Below, in pieces: positions 7,608 to 17,364 of a DNA stretch of 64,000 bases; position 1 is the stretch's first letter; each line of letters opens with the position of its first letter. A model generated the notes under the pieces. It was not told where the DNA came from and did no database searches. It saw nothing but the letters and a program-made list of their open reading frames with translations. The stretch spans positions 62,001 through 126,000 of the forward strand of contig NZ_JACXAB010000004.1 of the NCBI RefSeq assembly GCF_014699075.1, in the 5' to 3' direction. The position numbers were made by a program, and so were the translations under genes. The DNA comes from Microvirga sp. (GTDB lineage: Bacteria; Pseudomonadota; Alphaproteobacteria; Rhizobiales; Beijerinckiaceae).

Positions 7608-9674
7608 CTACGGTCCTGCGTAGTAGGTTGCGTCGTCCTGAAGAAGTTCGGGCTTCTGCGACATGGCAGACCCTTTCTTTGTGCCTGGCAAAACCTCGAA
7701 CCAGTTGTCGAACGTCGTCATCGTCGAGGCGAGTTGCGTCAGCACTTGCGGGTTGCCTTCCATTTTGGCCTTGCCGGCAGCGACTTTGTCAGCCAGCTTG
7801 GCCGCGCCGATCATCACGTCCTCCAGCTCACCGCGATCAATCGTGAGCGTTAGGTCGGCATCGCTCGCTTGATACCCGGCGATTGTTGTCAGAGTCGCGT
7901 TGCTCAGCTCGACCACGAACTTCTCGCCGTTATCAGGCGTCGAGATATTGATCTTGAACTTCATGCCTTCGGCCTTACGGCTGTCCATCTGGATCCCGAG
8001 ATAGTTGAGGAACAGTTCGGTGCTGGTGCCGCGCACAAAGTCCGGACTGCCCGCTTTCGCTGCCGTCACGGCGACCACACCATCACGCAGCTCCTTGGCT
8101 CCAGAGAGAAAGCTGTTACGGAGGCTCGGGCTCTCGAACTGATATCCCATCTGCTCGTAGGTGTCTGCGAGGAGATTTTTTGCCTCTTGATTGCGCGGTT
8201 CCGCGTAGACCAACTTGTTGAGAACTTCTGTTGCAAGGTGGTATCTGCCCTGGTTGTAGAGGTCACGACCCTTCGCCATCACCTTTTCGGCACCGCCCAT
8301 CATTTCAACATAGAGAGGTGCGGAGTCCTCCGGCGATAGCGGGACGAGCGTTGCTGGGTTTAAGTCCCAGAAGCCGAGGTAGCGCTGAATGACGGCGCGG
8401 CTGTTGTGCAGGTAGGAACCGTGGTAGCCACGGGCATACCATTGTTCCTGCAAACCTTTGGGCGGCTCGTAGACATTGTGGACTTGGCTGATCGTCACGC
8501 CAGTGTTCGCGAGATGCAAGACCTGATTGTTCAAGTGCGCATACATGTCGCGCTGTCCGCGCATCACCTCTGCAATCCGTTGTTTCCCCCAACGTGGCCA
8601 GCTATGTGACGCAAACATCACATCGGCCTGATCGCCGAACCGGTAGAGCGCAACATTGATGTATTGCGACCACGCCAGTGCATCGCGCACCGGTGCTCCG
8701 CGCAGCGTGAGCACGTTGTGCAGACCTCCGACGATGTTCTCCGCGGCCCAGAATGCCTTGAGGTCGGGGAACCAGGTATTCATTTCCGCAGGTGCTTCGG
8801 TGCCTGGGGTGTTCTGAAAAACCATTCGCACGCCGTCGATGGTCATTTCCTCGAACGGCTGGTCGATGCTTTTTGTCGGGGGCAGGATACCGACCTCACC
8901 GCTGGCGGCCGCCTTGCCGATGGATGCATCGACCTGACCGTAGGGGCTCGGCGGCACAAGGTCGCCGTAGGTGTAGCTCTTGCGACGGGTCATCGCATTG
9001 CCGGCGTAGAGATTTTCGGCGATTGACTCGGCGATGAAGCCCTTCGGAGCGATGATCTGCACCTTCCCGGCGGCGAGTGCAGCGTCATCGACGACGCCTC
9101 GAATGCCGCCGAAATGGTCAGCGTGAGAGTGAGAGACGATCACCGCCACAACGGGTCGTTCGCCTAGCTTCTCGTTGATGAATTTAAGTGCAGCACGCGA
9201 TGTCTCTTTGACTGTCAGCGGATCGATCACGATCCAGCCGGTGTTGCCCCTGATGAACGAGATGTTCGCGAGGTCGAACCCACGTACTTGGTAGATGCCT
9301 GGCACGACTTCGAACAAGCCGTATTCCATGTTGAGCAACGCCTGACGTTGCAGCGAAGGATGGATGCTGTCGAAGTCCTTCCCGCCGAGGAGGAAGTCCC
9401 AGTTGTCCATATTCCAGGCTACACCTCCCTTGTCATTCATGATCTTTCGGTAGGGCGGCGCAGCGATAAAGCCGCGCTTCGCTTCCTCGAAGTCCTGCTT
9501 GTCGGCCAAGGGCAGTACCCGCCGCTGCTGTTGCTGCGCCTCGATGGTGAATTGCGAAGGCATCTTCCCATTGGAATGATAGTGCTTTGGCTCCTGAGCA
9601 GCCGAGGTGCCTCCGAGTCCGCCGGCGACGAGTGCGCCTAGAACAAATGTTGAAACTCGCGACGATCCGTTCAT
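7608..9674 (-). CDS. Alkylsulfatase of the SdsA1/YjcS type (metallo-beta-lactamase fold)
   Basis: This 688-residue exported enzyme has a signal peptide ending at SAAQE, a metallo-beta-lactamase domain with the zinc motif SHSHADHFGG near residue 180, a central helical dimerisation region and a C-terminal SCP2-like domain (about 555-670). That order and length match linear alkylsulfatases, which hydrolyse primary alkyl sulfates such as dodecyl sulfate to the alcohol and sulfate. GGGAGC lies 8 bases before the ATG at 9674; an upstream ATG in frame at 9722 would displace the signal peptide. With the arylsulfatase at 22-23.6 kb this gives two unrelated sulfatases in one window. Confidence 0.93.
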   Translation of the reverse strand: MNGSSRVSTFVLGALVAGGLGGTSAAQEPKHYHSNGKMPSQFTIEAQQQQRRVLPLADKQDFEEAKRGFIAAPPYRKIMNDKGGVAWNMDNWDFLLGGKDFDSIHPSLQRQALLNMEYGLFEVVPGIYQVRGFDLANISFIRGNTGWIVIDPLTVKETSRAALKFINEKLGERPVVAVIVSHSHADHFGGIRGVVDDAALAAGKVQIIAPKGFIAESIAENLYAGNAMTRRKSYTYGDLVPPSPYGQVDASIGKAAASGEVGILPPTKSIDQPFEEMTIDGVRMVFQNTPGTEAPAEMNTWFPDLKAFWAAENIVGGLHNVLTLRGAPVRDALAWSQYINVALYRFGDQADVMFASHSWPRWGKQRIAEVMRGQRDMYAHLNNQVLHLANTGVTISQVHNVYEPPKGLQEQWYARGYHGSYLHNSRAVIQRYLGFWDLNPATLVPLSPEDSAPLYVEMMGGAEKVMAKGRDLYNQGRYHLATEVLNKLVYAEPRNQEAKNLLADTYEQMGYQFESPSLRNSFLSGAKELRDGVVAVTAAKAGSPDFVRGTSTELFLNYLGIQMDSRKAEGMKFKINISTPDNGEKFVVELSNATLTTIAGYQASDADLTLTIDRGELEDVMIGAAKLADKVAAGKAKMEGNPQVLTQLASTMTTFDNWFEVLPGTKKGSAMSQKPELLQDDATYYAGP

Positions 9675-10176
9675 TGTCAGCTCCCTGTCGGTTCGGCTTA
9701 ATGAGGTATTCGGTCGGATCACATGTTCGATTTACGTGAGCATCCTGATTGTAGCTGGCGACCGCACTCTGGTAATGCAGCCGACGCCTCGCCTATGATG
9801 AACTGCTGCCGGACGATCCGGCGTCGCCGCCCTCGCTGCGGTGGGTCCGGTCGCAGCGGGTACAGGACCTAATGGTGTACATTTGCCTGAAGATCCGGTT
9901 CGTCTTGTGGACAGCCCTCTGAGGACTTCAAGGCCGCCCGTGGGACCCATCGGAAGCCAAGATGGCTCGCGGAGCCGTCGACTTGCTGCGGATGGAGGCC
10001 TGATGGCACACCCGGGATCCATAGCAGTTGTTCTGTTGACAGAACTCTCGCAGGGTCCGGAGGCCTAGGTTCTGCGATCTTTTCCGACATGGGACGTGCT
10101 CCGGGCCGGTCATGGAGATTGGCTTATTGTCTTGTCAACTGACGTCTGGCCGCAATAGGGGTTTACCCGGAAGCTG
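9675..10176. other. Intergenic stretch, no gene recognised
   Basis: About 500 bases between the alkylsulfatase start and a kinase fragment. Several short frames are open but none resembles a known protein; decayed coding DNA belonging to the missing part of the downstream kinase is possible, but I could not show it. Confidence 0.4.
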
Positions 10177-10566
10177 GTGGAGGCAAACCCTGATTTTGCG
10201 CAGCCCAACAGCCGAAACGGATACAGCACCCCAGATGTGGTCGCCGAGGCACTGACCCTGGCTCGGCATGAAGTGACGACGAACACCACCAAGTATGGTG
10301 CGCTCTCCGTGCCAGCGAGGCGGGTGGCGATCACGTGGACTGTCACACCGAGTGATCCGCCGCAGCTAGCCTTGCGCTGGCAGGAGCGTGGCGGCCCTCC
10401 GGTGTCGCCGCCAGCCCTAACGGGTTTCGGGTGGCGGCTGATCGAACGCAGTCTGGCATTCGAACTCGCGGGTGAGGTCCACATCACCTACGAGCCCGGC
10501 GGGGTCGGATGCAACGTGAGTGCGCCCCTAACCGCCGAATGGCCAAACGGCGTCGAGGTCGCCTGA
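10177..10566 (+). pseudogene. C-terminal ATPase fragment of an HWE-type histidine kinase
   Basis: The 129-residue frame contains the last part of an HWE/HisKA_2 kinase: the N-box ARHEVTTNTTKYGALS, the WQERGGPPVSPP motif and the GFGWRLIERSLAFEL block. It lacks the sensor and the phosphoacceptor helix (HHRVKN), and nothing upstream supplies them. The same modules occur in order in the intact kinase at 34.2-35.2 kb. It is probably a truncated relic; a free-standing ATPase domain used as an anti-sigma or regulatory protein is a weaker alternative. The GTG at 10177 is only the first possible start. Confidence 0.65.
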
Positions 10567-10641
10567 GGACGCCGAGCGCCACATGCGATCGGGGCAACGA
10601 CGGGACCAACGAGCTTGCCGGGCGGACAGGCTTAACGAAGG

Positions 10642-10983
10642 TCAGGGACAGAGGTAACCACGGTTGCCGTCCGAGACGCACCGTGCCCCATTCGGGAGGA
10701 TGATTCCACCCGTCCCGTCAGGTCGCACGACCTCCCCAGTTGCCAGCGTGAAACCGCCACCCGGCTCCGCAGCCACAGTCGTGCCGTCGGGCAGGGTGTA
10801 TCTGCCGTCGCGGTAGGTCACGCGTCTCGTGTACGTGGGTGCGGATGTTGGCGCCGGGGAGGCGGATGGTATCGATTGCGTCGACCCCAGGTTCGCGGGC
10901 GGCACGGGCCGGGCCTGCTGCTCGCCTGACGAGACGCACGCTGACACCGCCACGGACATCAACAGGACGGACAGCAGGCGCAT
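10642..10983 (-). CDS. Small lipoprotein of unknown function
   Basis: The 113-residue protein begins with a clear lipoprotein signal, MRLLSVLLMSVAVSAC, with Cys 16 as the lipidation site. A proline/serine-rich linker (about 25-50) follows, then a repetitive Gly-rich region with TYRDGRYTLPDGTTV and GEVVRPDGTGGIILPNG, which read as two copies of a short beta-hairpin unit. No catalytic residues are visible. It stands alone between the kinase fragment and the IS1182 element. Confidence 0.7.
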   Translation of the reverse strand: MRLLSVLLMSVAVSACVSSGEQQARPVPPANLGSTQSIPSASPAPTSAPTYTRRVTYRDGRYTLPDGTTVAAEPGGGFTLATGEVVRPDGTGGIILPNGARCVSDGNRGYLCP

Positions 10984-11205
10984 CGAATTCCTCCACGAAG
11001 GTGACCGGACCTGACTACCGCCGGCGTCCGGCGATGACCATGGCTATGGAGGGTTACGCCACCGGGGAATTGGCTCGAAGGGCTGTCATGACCAGCGCGC
11101 TTCCCCGACGCCATCGGTCAGCCCTGACGAGGCTGATTGACAGGCTGTCAGTTGATGAGCCGGCGCCATTCCCAACATATTCAAAGGGCCGCTCTTGGCA
11201 GATTT

Positions 11206-12794
11206 TGTTGATTTAGTCGGGCAGATGGAGCGATGACGGTCTGCACCGAGCTTTTTCAGAGCTGCGGGATGGCTGTGCTCGCCTTGTCGTTCCGGCTCTG
11301 AAGCCAGACTTGGGCTGGATGAACGCACATCGTCATGCTCCTTCCCGGGCGAGGATGGGCATGGGCCGCAACTTGGCGAGCCGTCTCAGGTTCTGAGCCG
11401 TGGCTGCCAGCAGGAACTCGTCTCTGGCCCCACTTGGCCCGCGTAGCCTCAGACGAGCCAGCTTCAAGATGCGTTTGAGGTGGGCAAACAGCATCTCGAT
11501 CTTCTTGCGATGATGACGGGAGCGCTCGAAGGCCGGCGTGCCGGCCAGAGCACGGGCCACATCGCGCGCGTCCTCAACCAGGCTGCGTGGGATGCGGCGC
11601 CGGGGCGTGTTGGGACAGCAGCGCGCCTTCAGGTCACAGCTCTGGCAGTCGGATTGCTTGGCCCGGTAGAACTTGATGCCGTCTTTGGTGACGCCTGAGC
11701 GTCGGTTGGTGAAGTTGCGGCGGTACTGCACCAGATGTTTGCCACCCGGGCAGATGTAGAGATCCTGCTCTCGATCATAGGCGAAGTCGGATCGTGAGAA
11801 CGTGCCGTCGGTCCGGTCGGCCTTGTCGATGACCGGGATATGCGGCGCGATCTGCTTCTCCTTCACCAGCCAAGCAAGGTCGTCAGCCGATCCATAGGCG
11901 CTATCGGCTGCCAGATGCTGCGGCTTGAGGCCGAAGCGCTCGGCCGTGCGGTCGAGCATCGTGCGGGCAGCCCCGACCTCCGCCTGCCGGATAGCACGCG
12001 TCGCCTCCACGTCGAGGATGATCGCGTGATCGGTATCGATCAGGTAGTTCGTGGCATAGGCAAAGAAGGCCGGGCCCCGCATGGCGCCGGTCCACTGGGC
12101 TGCCGGATCGGAAGGCGAGACGAACTTCGGCTCAACGTCGGTGGCCGCGCCCCAGGCAGCCTCATCGAGAGTGGCGAGATACTCTTTGACCGCTCGATGA
12201 GCATCGGCACCATGGTCCTTCGCTCGCCACTCGTCGCCCGGGATGGAGCGCTGCTTGTTGGCGTCAGCCGCGATCAGGCTGGCATCGACTGCGAACCCTT
12301 CACCCCCGACCAGACCCTCCGCCAGGCAGCGCTCGACCACCGTCTCGAACAGATGGCGCAGGATGTCGCTCTGGCGGAAGCGGCCGTGGCGATTGCGTGA
12401 GAAGATGGAATGATCCGGCACCTTGCCGTCCAGGCCCAAGCGGCAGAACCAGCGGTAGGCCAGGTTGAGGTGGACCTCCTCGCACAGGCGTCGCTCCGAG
12501 CGCAGGCCCATGCAGTAGCCAACGATCAGCATGCGCATCATCAGCTCGGGGTCAACAGAGGGGCGCCCGATGGTGCTGTAGAACGGCTTCAGAGTCGTGC
12601 GGACGCTCTCCAGGTCAAGAAAGCGGTCAATGCGGCGCAGCAGGTGATCGGCGGGAACGTGATCGTCGAGGCAGAAGTCATAGAAGAGCCGCGCCGGAGC
12701 CACTTGCATGCCCATCATCGTCCTGCCCTCCGCAAAGCGACAGGAGAATGGAATCACGCCAGCACGGCTCTATCAATGCCCGACTAAATCAACA
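11206..12794 (-). mobile_element. Complete IS1182-type insertion sequence
   Basis: The element is bounded by a perfect 18-bp terminal inverted repeat: TGTTGATTTAGTCGGGCA at 11206-11223 and its reverse complement at 12777-12794. It is 1,589 bp long and contains a single transposase gene on the minus strand. The bases directly outside the two ends do not form an obvious target duplication. Confidence 0.88.
11333..12718 (-). CDS. IS1182-family transposase
   Basis: The 461-residue DDE transposase begins with the family's N-terminal DUF772-like domain (RPSVDPELMMRMLIVGYCMG and GKVPDHSIFSRNRHGRF). It continues through the catalytic region with FAVDASLIAADAN (first Asp), AADSAYGSADDLAWL (second Asp) and a C-terminal Cys cluster (CQSCDLKARCC) followed by RRKKIEMLFAHLKRIL, which carries the final Glu. 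This is the normal IS1182 layout and length, so the enzyme is probably functional. The ATG at 12718 has GGAGGG 8 bases upstream; a further ATG 39 bases earlier lacks one. Confidence 0.93.
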   Translation of the reverse strand: MMGMQVAPARLFYDFCLDDHVPADHLLRRIDRFLDLESVRTTLKPFYSTIGRPSVDPELMMRMLIVGYCMGLRSERRLCEEVHLNLAYRWFCRLGLDGKVPDHSIFSRNRHGRFRQSDILRHLFETVVERCLAEGLVGGEGFAVDASLIAADANKQRSIPGDEWRAKDHGADAHRAVKEYLATLDEAAWGAATDVEPKFVSPSDPAAQWTGAMRGPAFFAYATNYLIDTDHAIILDVEATRAIRQAEVGAARTMLDRTAERFGLKPQHLAADSAYGSADDLAWLVKEKQIAPHIPVIDKADRTDGTFSRSDFAYDREQDLYICPGGKHLVQYRRNFTNRRSGVTKDGIKFYRAKQSDCQSCDLKARCCPNTPRRRIPRSLVEDARDVARALAGTPAFERSRHHRKKIEMLFAHLKRILKLARLRLRGPSGARDEFLLAATAQNLRRLAKLRPMPILAREGA

Positions 12795-13056
12795 GTATCG
12801 GCACAGGGCTGACCTTAGCCGTACTTCCGCACTGCTGGGATGAGCGGACCTTCGCACCAAGATCCGCTACTACTCAGTTTGACCCGAAGCGGCCCTTCGA
12901 CGAGCAGGCACTCCCGCTGGATATCCACGTGCCGCGACATAGGACACGCCGGACACCCCTGAGAGTTCATTCAGGTTCTAACCTGTGTTAGCCTCCCTCG
13001 GATCCGAGGCCCGGACCAAACCCGGTGCGACATCGGGCATGTGTGGAAGGCGTCCC

Positions 13057-15489
13057 ATGGACGACGCAAAATCCATCAGGCTTCTCGGCCGCAACTTGTC
13101 TCGCTCGCCCGGCGTCCGGGGCTGGGTGATCTTCACGGTTGCGGTTACGGTGGTGCTGTCGTTCCTGATCGCCGCCGGCGTCCTGCTCTGGCATGCGGTT
13201 CACGAGCGGCATACGCTGGAGCACCGTGGGCTGTCGGCTGCGGTGGCAACCGTGAACGTGCTGGATCGCGAGGCCGAGGCGCTTGGCAATACCCTCAGGG
13301 GTCTGTCGCGCTCGCCCCTGGTCGAGCAGGAGGATCTTGGACCCTTCTACCGGCAGCTTGTGGCAACCCCCCGGCCGAGCGGGGCCCGCTTCGTTCTCTG
13401 GACCCCGCAACGCCAACTCCTCAACACGGGTGTTCCCTACGGTGGAACGCTGCCCGCAATCGGCAACCTACCGATCAGGCGGGAGAGACTGGATCTGTTG
13501 GGGCAACGTGGCCTCGTGATGTCGGAACGCTACCCTGCTGCGCTCGATGGGCAGGAGGTCATTGCGATCAGCCTGAGACTTGATGCCTCAGGATCCTATC
13601 CCGAGCGGATCCTGACCCTCACCGTTCCTGAGGATCACCTGATCGAGGCTGTGCGTGATGCGAGATCTCCGGAAGGCTGGACTATGGTCATCCTGGACTC
13701 GAAGCTCCAGGTGCTGTCGAGGCGCGATCAAGATCCAGGCACCGCGTCGCCGAGCCTGACCCGAGATATGGTTGATCGGCTGTCCAGTCCTGCACGCAAC
13801 GGCCACTTCGAGACAGAGGGACCGTCCAGCGGGATCTGGGTCGCTTTCCATCGGTCCGAGATCTCGGGATACACGGCGGTTTCGGTTGCTCCTTCCACGC
13901 TGGTGAATGCGCCCGTCACGCACGCCGCCTACCGGATCGCGCTCGCCGGCGCCGTGCTGCTCCTGGTCGGCGGGGCGTCGGCCTCGCTGCTGATACGCAC
14001 CGGCGGCCCGGTCGATCGTCTCCGCCGCGATGCCGCTATGACCAGAAGCGAACTGGCGACCGCCAATGCGCGCATGAGCGACATCCTCGAGAGCATCAGC
14101 GATTGCTACTTCACCCTCGACCGAGACTATCGCATCACCGACGTGAACGCGGCCGCCCTGCGCTGGTGGAAACTGAAGGAGGGGAGCATCGTCGGGCGCT
14201 CCTATTTCGATATCGTCGGACGCGATCCGGCCATCGACGCCGCCCTGGCGCAGGCGATCGGGGGCAGGCGCGAGTTCCGCGGCGTGCTGGCCTCAATCTA
14301 CCATCCCGGGCGCTACATCGATTACCGCGTGTATCCCTCGCCCGAGGGTGCCACCATTTTCTTCAGCGATGTCACGGAACGCCACGAGGCACACCGCGCC
14401 GCGCTGAGGGAGCGGGAATTCCTGCAAGCTTCGCTCGACGCGCTGTCCGCACATGTGGCGGTTCTGGATGAGCGAGGCGTCATCATCTCGGTTAACGAGG
14501 CATGGCATCGTTTCGCCCACGACAACGGATACTCCTCTCCCTCGCATGGCATTGGGACCAACTACCTCGACGTCTGCGGCGCCGCCCGGCATGCGGGTAT
14601 GGTTGAGGAGCGGATCTTCCGCGGGATGGAGGCATTGGTCGCAGGCCAACGGACGGATTTCCAGGCACTCTACCCATGCCCGTCACACGACCGCCTTCGC
14701 TGGTTCCAGCTTCGGGCAGCCCTGTTCATGGCCGGGAGCGATGCCCGCATCGTGGTGGCTCACGAGGACATCACCGACATCATCGCCGCGCGCGCCGAGG
14801 TCGGCGAGCTCTCGGAGCGCCTGCTTGTCCTCCAGGATGAGGAGCGCCGCCGCATCGCGGCGGAACTCCACGACTCCACCGCCCAGCATCTCGTCGCCGC
14901 TGGCTTGAGCCTGATGCAGGTCGAGGCGCTCGGGCTGCCGCCGGCCGGAAAGCGCATCATCGACGAACTGGATCGCTCGCTCGAAGAGGCGCTGAAAGAG
15001 CTGCGCGTCTTCACCTACCTGCTCCATCCGCCGGGACTGGATACGGATGGGGTGGCCGGAACGATCCGGGCGTTCGTCGATGGATTCTCGGACCGCACGG
15101 GCCTGCATGTCTCGGTGCAGATCGATGTCGGTGTGGAGACACTTCCTCCTGAACTCCAACGCGCGCTGTTCCGCATCGTGCAGGAGGGCTTGGCCAACGT
15201 ACATCGGCATGCCGGTGCCTCGCGGGCCGTGATCTCCCTGCGCCTGACGCCAGGCGATGTGATCCTGTGCATCGGGGACAACGGTCACGGAATGCGACCG
15301 CGGCGAAGCGAACCCATGGGCACGAAGGCGGCACTTGGTGTGGGCATCCCGGGCATGCGGATCCGCCTCAGCCAATTCGGCGGCACTCTCAGGATCCGCA
15401 GCAACCGCCGCGGGACCGTCGTGCGGGCTGCCGTGCCGCGGGAGTGGCGCGGTATGGCGCTGGAAAGTGGCCTGATGAGGGTTTCCTGA
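13057..15489 (+). CDS. Membrane PAS-domain sensor histidine kinase (NarL-system type)
   Basis: The 810-residue kinase has a membrane segment at about 22-46, a periplasmic Cache-type sensor, a second membrane segment at about 290-315, two PAS domains (about 341-445 and 458-568), a HisKA_3 dimerisation domain with the phosphoacceptor in RRRIAAELHDSTAQHL (His near residue 604), and a C-terminal ATPase domain containing IVQEGLANVHRHAGAS and GDNGHGMRP. It should phosphorylate the LuxR-type regulator encoded 80 bases downstream. GGAAGG precedes the ATG at 13057 by 6 bases. The signal sensed is unknown. Confidence 0.92.
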   Translation: MDDAKSIRLLGRNLSRSPGVRGWVIFTVAVTVVLSFLIAAGVLLWHAVHERHTLEHRGLSAAVATVNVLDREAEALGNTLRGLSRSPLVEQEDLGPFYRQLVATPRPSGARFVLWTPQRQLLNTGVPYGGTLPAIGNLPIRRERLDLLGQRGLVMSERYPAALDGQEVIAISLRLDASGSYPERILTLTVPEDHLIEAVRDARSPEGWTMVILDSKLQVLSRRDQDPGTASPSLTRDMVDRLSSPARNGHFETEGPSSGIWVAFHRSEISGYTAVSVAPSTLVNAPVTHAAYRIALAGAVLLLVGGASASLLIRTGGPVDRLRRDAAMTRSELATANARMSDILESISDCYFTLDRDYRITDVNAAALRWWKLKEGSIVGRSYFDIVGRDPAIDAALAQAIGGRREFRGVLASIYHPGRYIDYRVYPSPEGATIFFSDVTERHEAHRAALREREFLQASLDALSAHVAVLDERGVIISVNEAWHRFAHDNGYSSPSHGIGTNYLDVCGAARHAGMVEERIFRGMEALVAGQRTDFQALYPCPSHDRLRWFQLRAALFMAGSDARIVVAHEDITDIIAARAEVGELSERLLVLQDEERRRIAAELHDSTAQHLVAAGLSLMQVEALGLPPAGKRIIDELDRSLEEALKELRVFTYLLHPPGLDTDGVAGTIRAFVDGFSDRTGLHVSVQIDVGVETLPPELQRALFRIVQEGLANVHRHAGASRAVISLRLTPGDVILCIGDNGHGMRPRRSEPMGTKAALGVGIPGMRIRLSQFGGTLRIRSNRRGTVVRAAVPREWRGMALESGLMRVS

Positions 15490-15570
15490 CGTGCGTTTCA
15501 GGGTTTCCCCCAGGTTCTGCGGCCGAGCTTTTGCGCTATAACGGGAGACTGCGGTGGAGGGGCCAGGACG

Positions 15571-16203
15571 ATGGTGCGTATCCTTATCGCCGATGACCAC
15601 GACGTGGTCCGCTCCGGCGTGGCAACGATCCTGAGCAGCCAGCCGGGATGGGAGGTGGTCGCCGAGGCGGAGGACGGCCGACAGGCCGTGCAGCTCGCTG
15701 CCGAGACCCACCCGGACTTGGCCATTCTCGACTACCAGCTCCCCTTGATGAACGGGGTCGACGCCACACGCGAGATCCGTGCCTTCCATCCGAACACGGA
15801 GGTGCTCATCTTCACCATGCACGAGAGCGAACCCCTCGTGCGGGAACTGCTCGAGGCTGGCGCTCGCGGCTACCTGCTCAAGTCCGATGCGCGCAAGTTC
15901 CTCATCGCAGCAGTCGAGTCGCTTGCGGCTCACAAGCCGTTCTTCACGGGCCGCGTCTCCGAGACGCTGCTGAAATCCTTCCTGTCGAAGGGGCATGCGC
16001 CGGAAGGGGCGCTGACGACCCGGGAACGAAGCGTCGTCCAACTCATCGCAGAGGGGCACAGCAACAAGCAGGTGGCACTGATCCTCGGCCTCAACCTGAA
16101 GACCGTGGAGAGCCACCGCGCTGCGGCGATGCGCAAGGTCAATGTCAACTCGACCGCAACCCTGGTGCGATACGCCATCCGCAACAAGCTGGTCGAGCCG
16201 TAG
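15571..16203 (+). CDS. NarL/FixJ-family response regulator
   Basis: The 210-residue protein has an N-terminal receiver domain with the acidic pocket DDH at positions 8-10, the phosphoacceptor Asp54 in AILDYQLPLMNG and Lys in YLLKSDA, followed by a LuxR-type helix-turn-helix (about 146-203; LTTRERSVVQLIAEGHSNKQ). It is the partner of the upstream HisKA_3 kinase. The outer-membrane protein gene 120 bases downstream on the same strand is a possible target, but no operator was identified. Confidence 0.94.
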   Translation: MVRILIADDHDVVRSGVATILSSQPGWEVVAEAEDGRQAVQLAAETHPDLAILDYQLPLMNGVDATREIRAFHPNTEVLIFTMHESEPLVRELLEAGARGYLLKSDARKFLIAAVESLAAHKPFFTGRVSETLLKSFLSKGHAPEGALTTRERSVVQLIAEGHSNKQVALILGLNLKTVESHRAAAMRKVNVNSTATLVRYAIRNKLVEP

Positions 16204-16323
16204 GGCTGCCAGACAGCCCCAGCGCCCGGCTCGGGGTTTTCCTTTGTGAAACTCAGGGTTTATCGGGTCCGCGGCGGGATTGCGTCCTGCCTAAAGCCGC
16301 AGGATCCTGCGGTGAAAAGGGAA

Positions 16324-17349
16324 ATGGCAATGGCGCACCTCGAAAGGCTCCGGAACCTTACGGCGGGATTGGGATTCGCCGCCCTCACGGGCAGTCTCGC
16401 CATCGAACCAGCACATGCCACGGAAGGTGGCGCCAGCCTGTATCTTCCCGGCCTGAGAGGCCCTGGGGCAGGCATCGTCCCGCCGCCCGGCTTCTACTTC
16501 AGCAACGACTTCCTGGCCTATTCAGGCGAACTCAGCGGTGGCCGCCGCATCCAGATCGGCGGCGCCGTGCTGGCCGACGTGGAGGTCGAGATCCGGGCGG
16601 ACTTCCTGACGGCAACCTGGGTCTTCCCCCTGGAGGCCCTGGGCGGGCGCATGGCGATCGGCGCCAGCCTGCCGCTGGGCGTGCCGCGAGTGAGTGCGGG
16701 CGTCCTGATCGAGGCGCCGCGGCTGGGCCGCACCTTCGCTTTCAGCCAGCGTGACGCCTCGTTCGTGGTCGGCGATCCGGTGGTGACCGGCCTCATCGGC
16801 TGGGACGCGGGTAACTTTCATTGGTCGGTTGGCGCCAGCGTGAGCATCCCTGCCGGCGGCTACGAGGAGGGCGAGCTCTCCAACCTCGCCTTCAACCGCT
16901 TGATCGGCGACGTCTTCGCCGCGGCCACCTGGCTCGATCCGGAGCTTGGACTCGACATCTCCGGCGCCGTCGGGTTGGAGTTCAACGGCGAGAACCCGGA
17001 CACCGACTACGACAGCGGCAACGCCTTCCACGCCGATATCTCGATCAGCAAGAACCTCACCAAGGAATTCTCCGTCGGGCTTCTCGCCGGCTACTACGAC
17101 CAGATCTCAAGCGACCGCGGCGAGGGCAACCGCATCGGGCCCTTCAAGGGACGGGCGGCGGCGGTCGGCGCCACGGCGGGCTACAACTTTACGGTGGCGG
17201 GCACGCCTGTCTCAGCGCGGGTGAAGGTGCTGCGCGAGGTGGATGTCGAAAATCGTCCCCAGGGCACCATCGGCCTGTTCACGGTGGCGTTCCCGCTCGG
17301 CGGGCACACGCCGCCGGCTTCGCCACAGCCGATCCGCGCCCGCTACTAG
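16324..17349 (+). CDS. Outer-membrane transporter-like protein (SphA / phenol MetA-pathway family)
   Basis: The 341-residue product has a signal peptide ending near PAHATEGG and the family pattern GGASLYLPGLRGPGAG, GFYFSND, many amphipathic strands (HADISISKNLTKEFSVGLLA) and a closing strand IGLFTVAFPL. Members of this family are outer-membrane channels often linked to uptake of aromatic or hydrophobic compounds. The ATG at 16324 has AAAAGGG just upstream; an ATG 78 bases earlier gives an unlikely leader. It follows the two-component genes and may be under their control. Its convergent neighbour is the HlyD gene. Confidence 0.8.
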   Translation: MAMAHLERLRNLTAGLGFAALTGSLAIEPAHATEGGASLYLPGLRGPGAGIVPPPGFYFSNDFLAYSGELSGGRRIQIGGAVLADVEVEIRADFLTATWVFPLEALGGRMAIGASLPLGVPRVSAGVLIEAPRLGRTFAFSQRDASFVVGDPVVTGLIGWDAGNFHWSVGASVSIPAGGYEEGELSNLAFNRLIGDVFAAATWLDPELGLDISGAVGLEFNGENPDTDYDSGNAFHADISISKNLTKEFSVGLLAGYYDQISSDRGEGNRIGPFKGRAAAVGATAGYNFTVAGTPVSARVKVLREVDVENRPQGTIGLFTVAFPLGGHTPPASPQPIRARY

Positions 17350-17364
17350 GATCGAATCGCGCCA

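Noticed and set aside
14683-16116. Long minus-strand frame opposite the kinase and response regulator
   Set aside because: Both plus-strand genes have full domain signatures, so this frame is a shadow.
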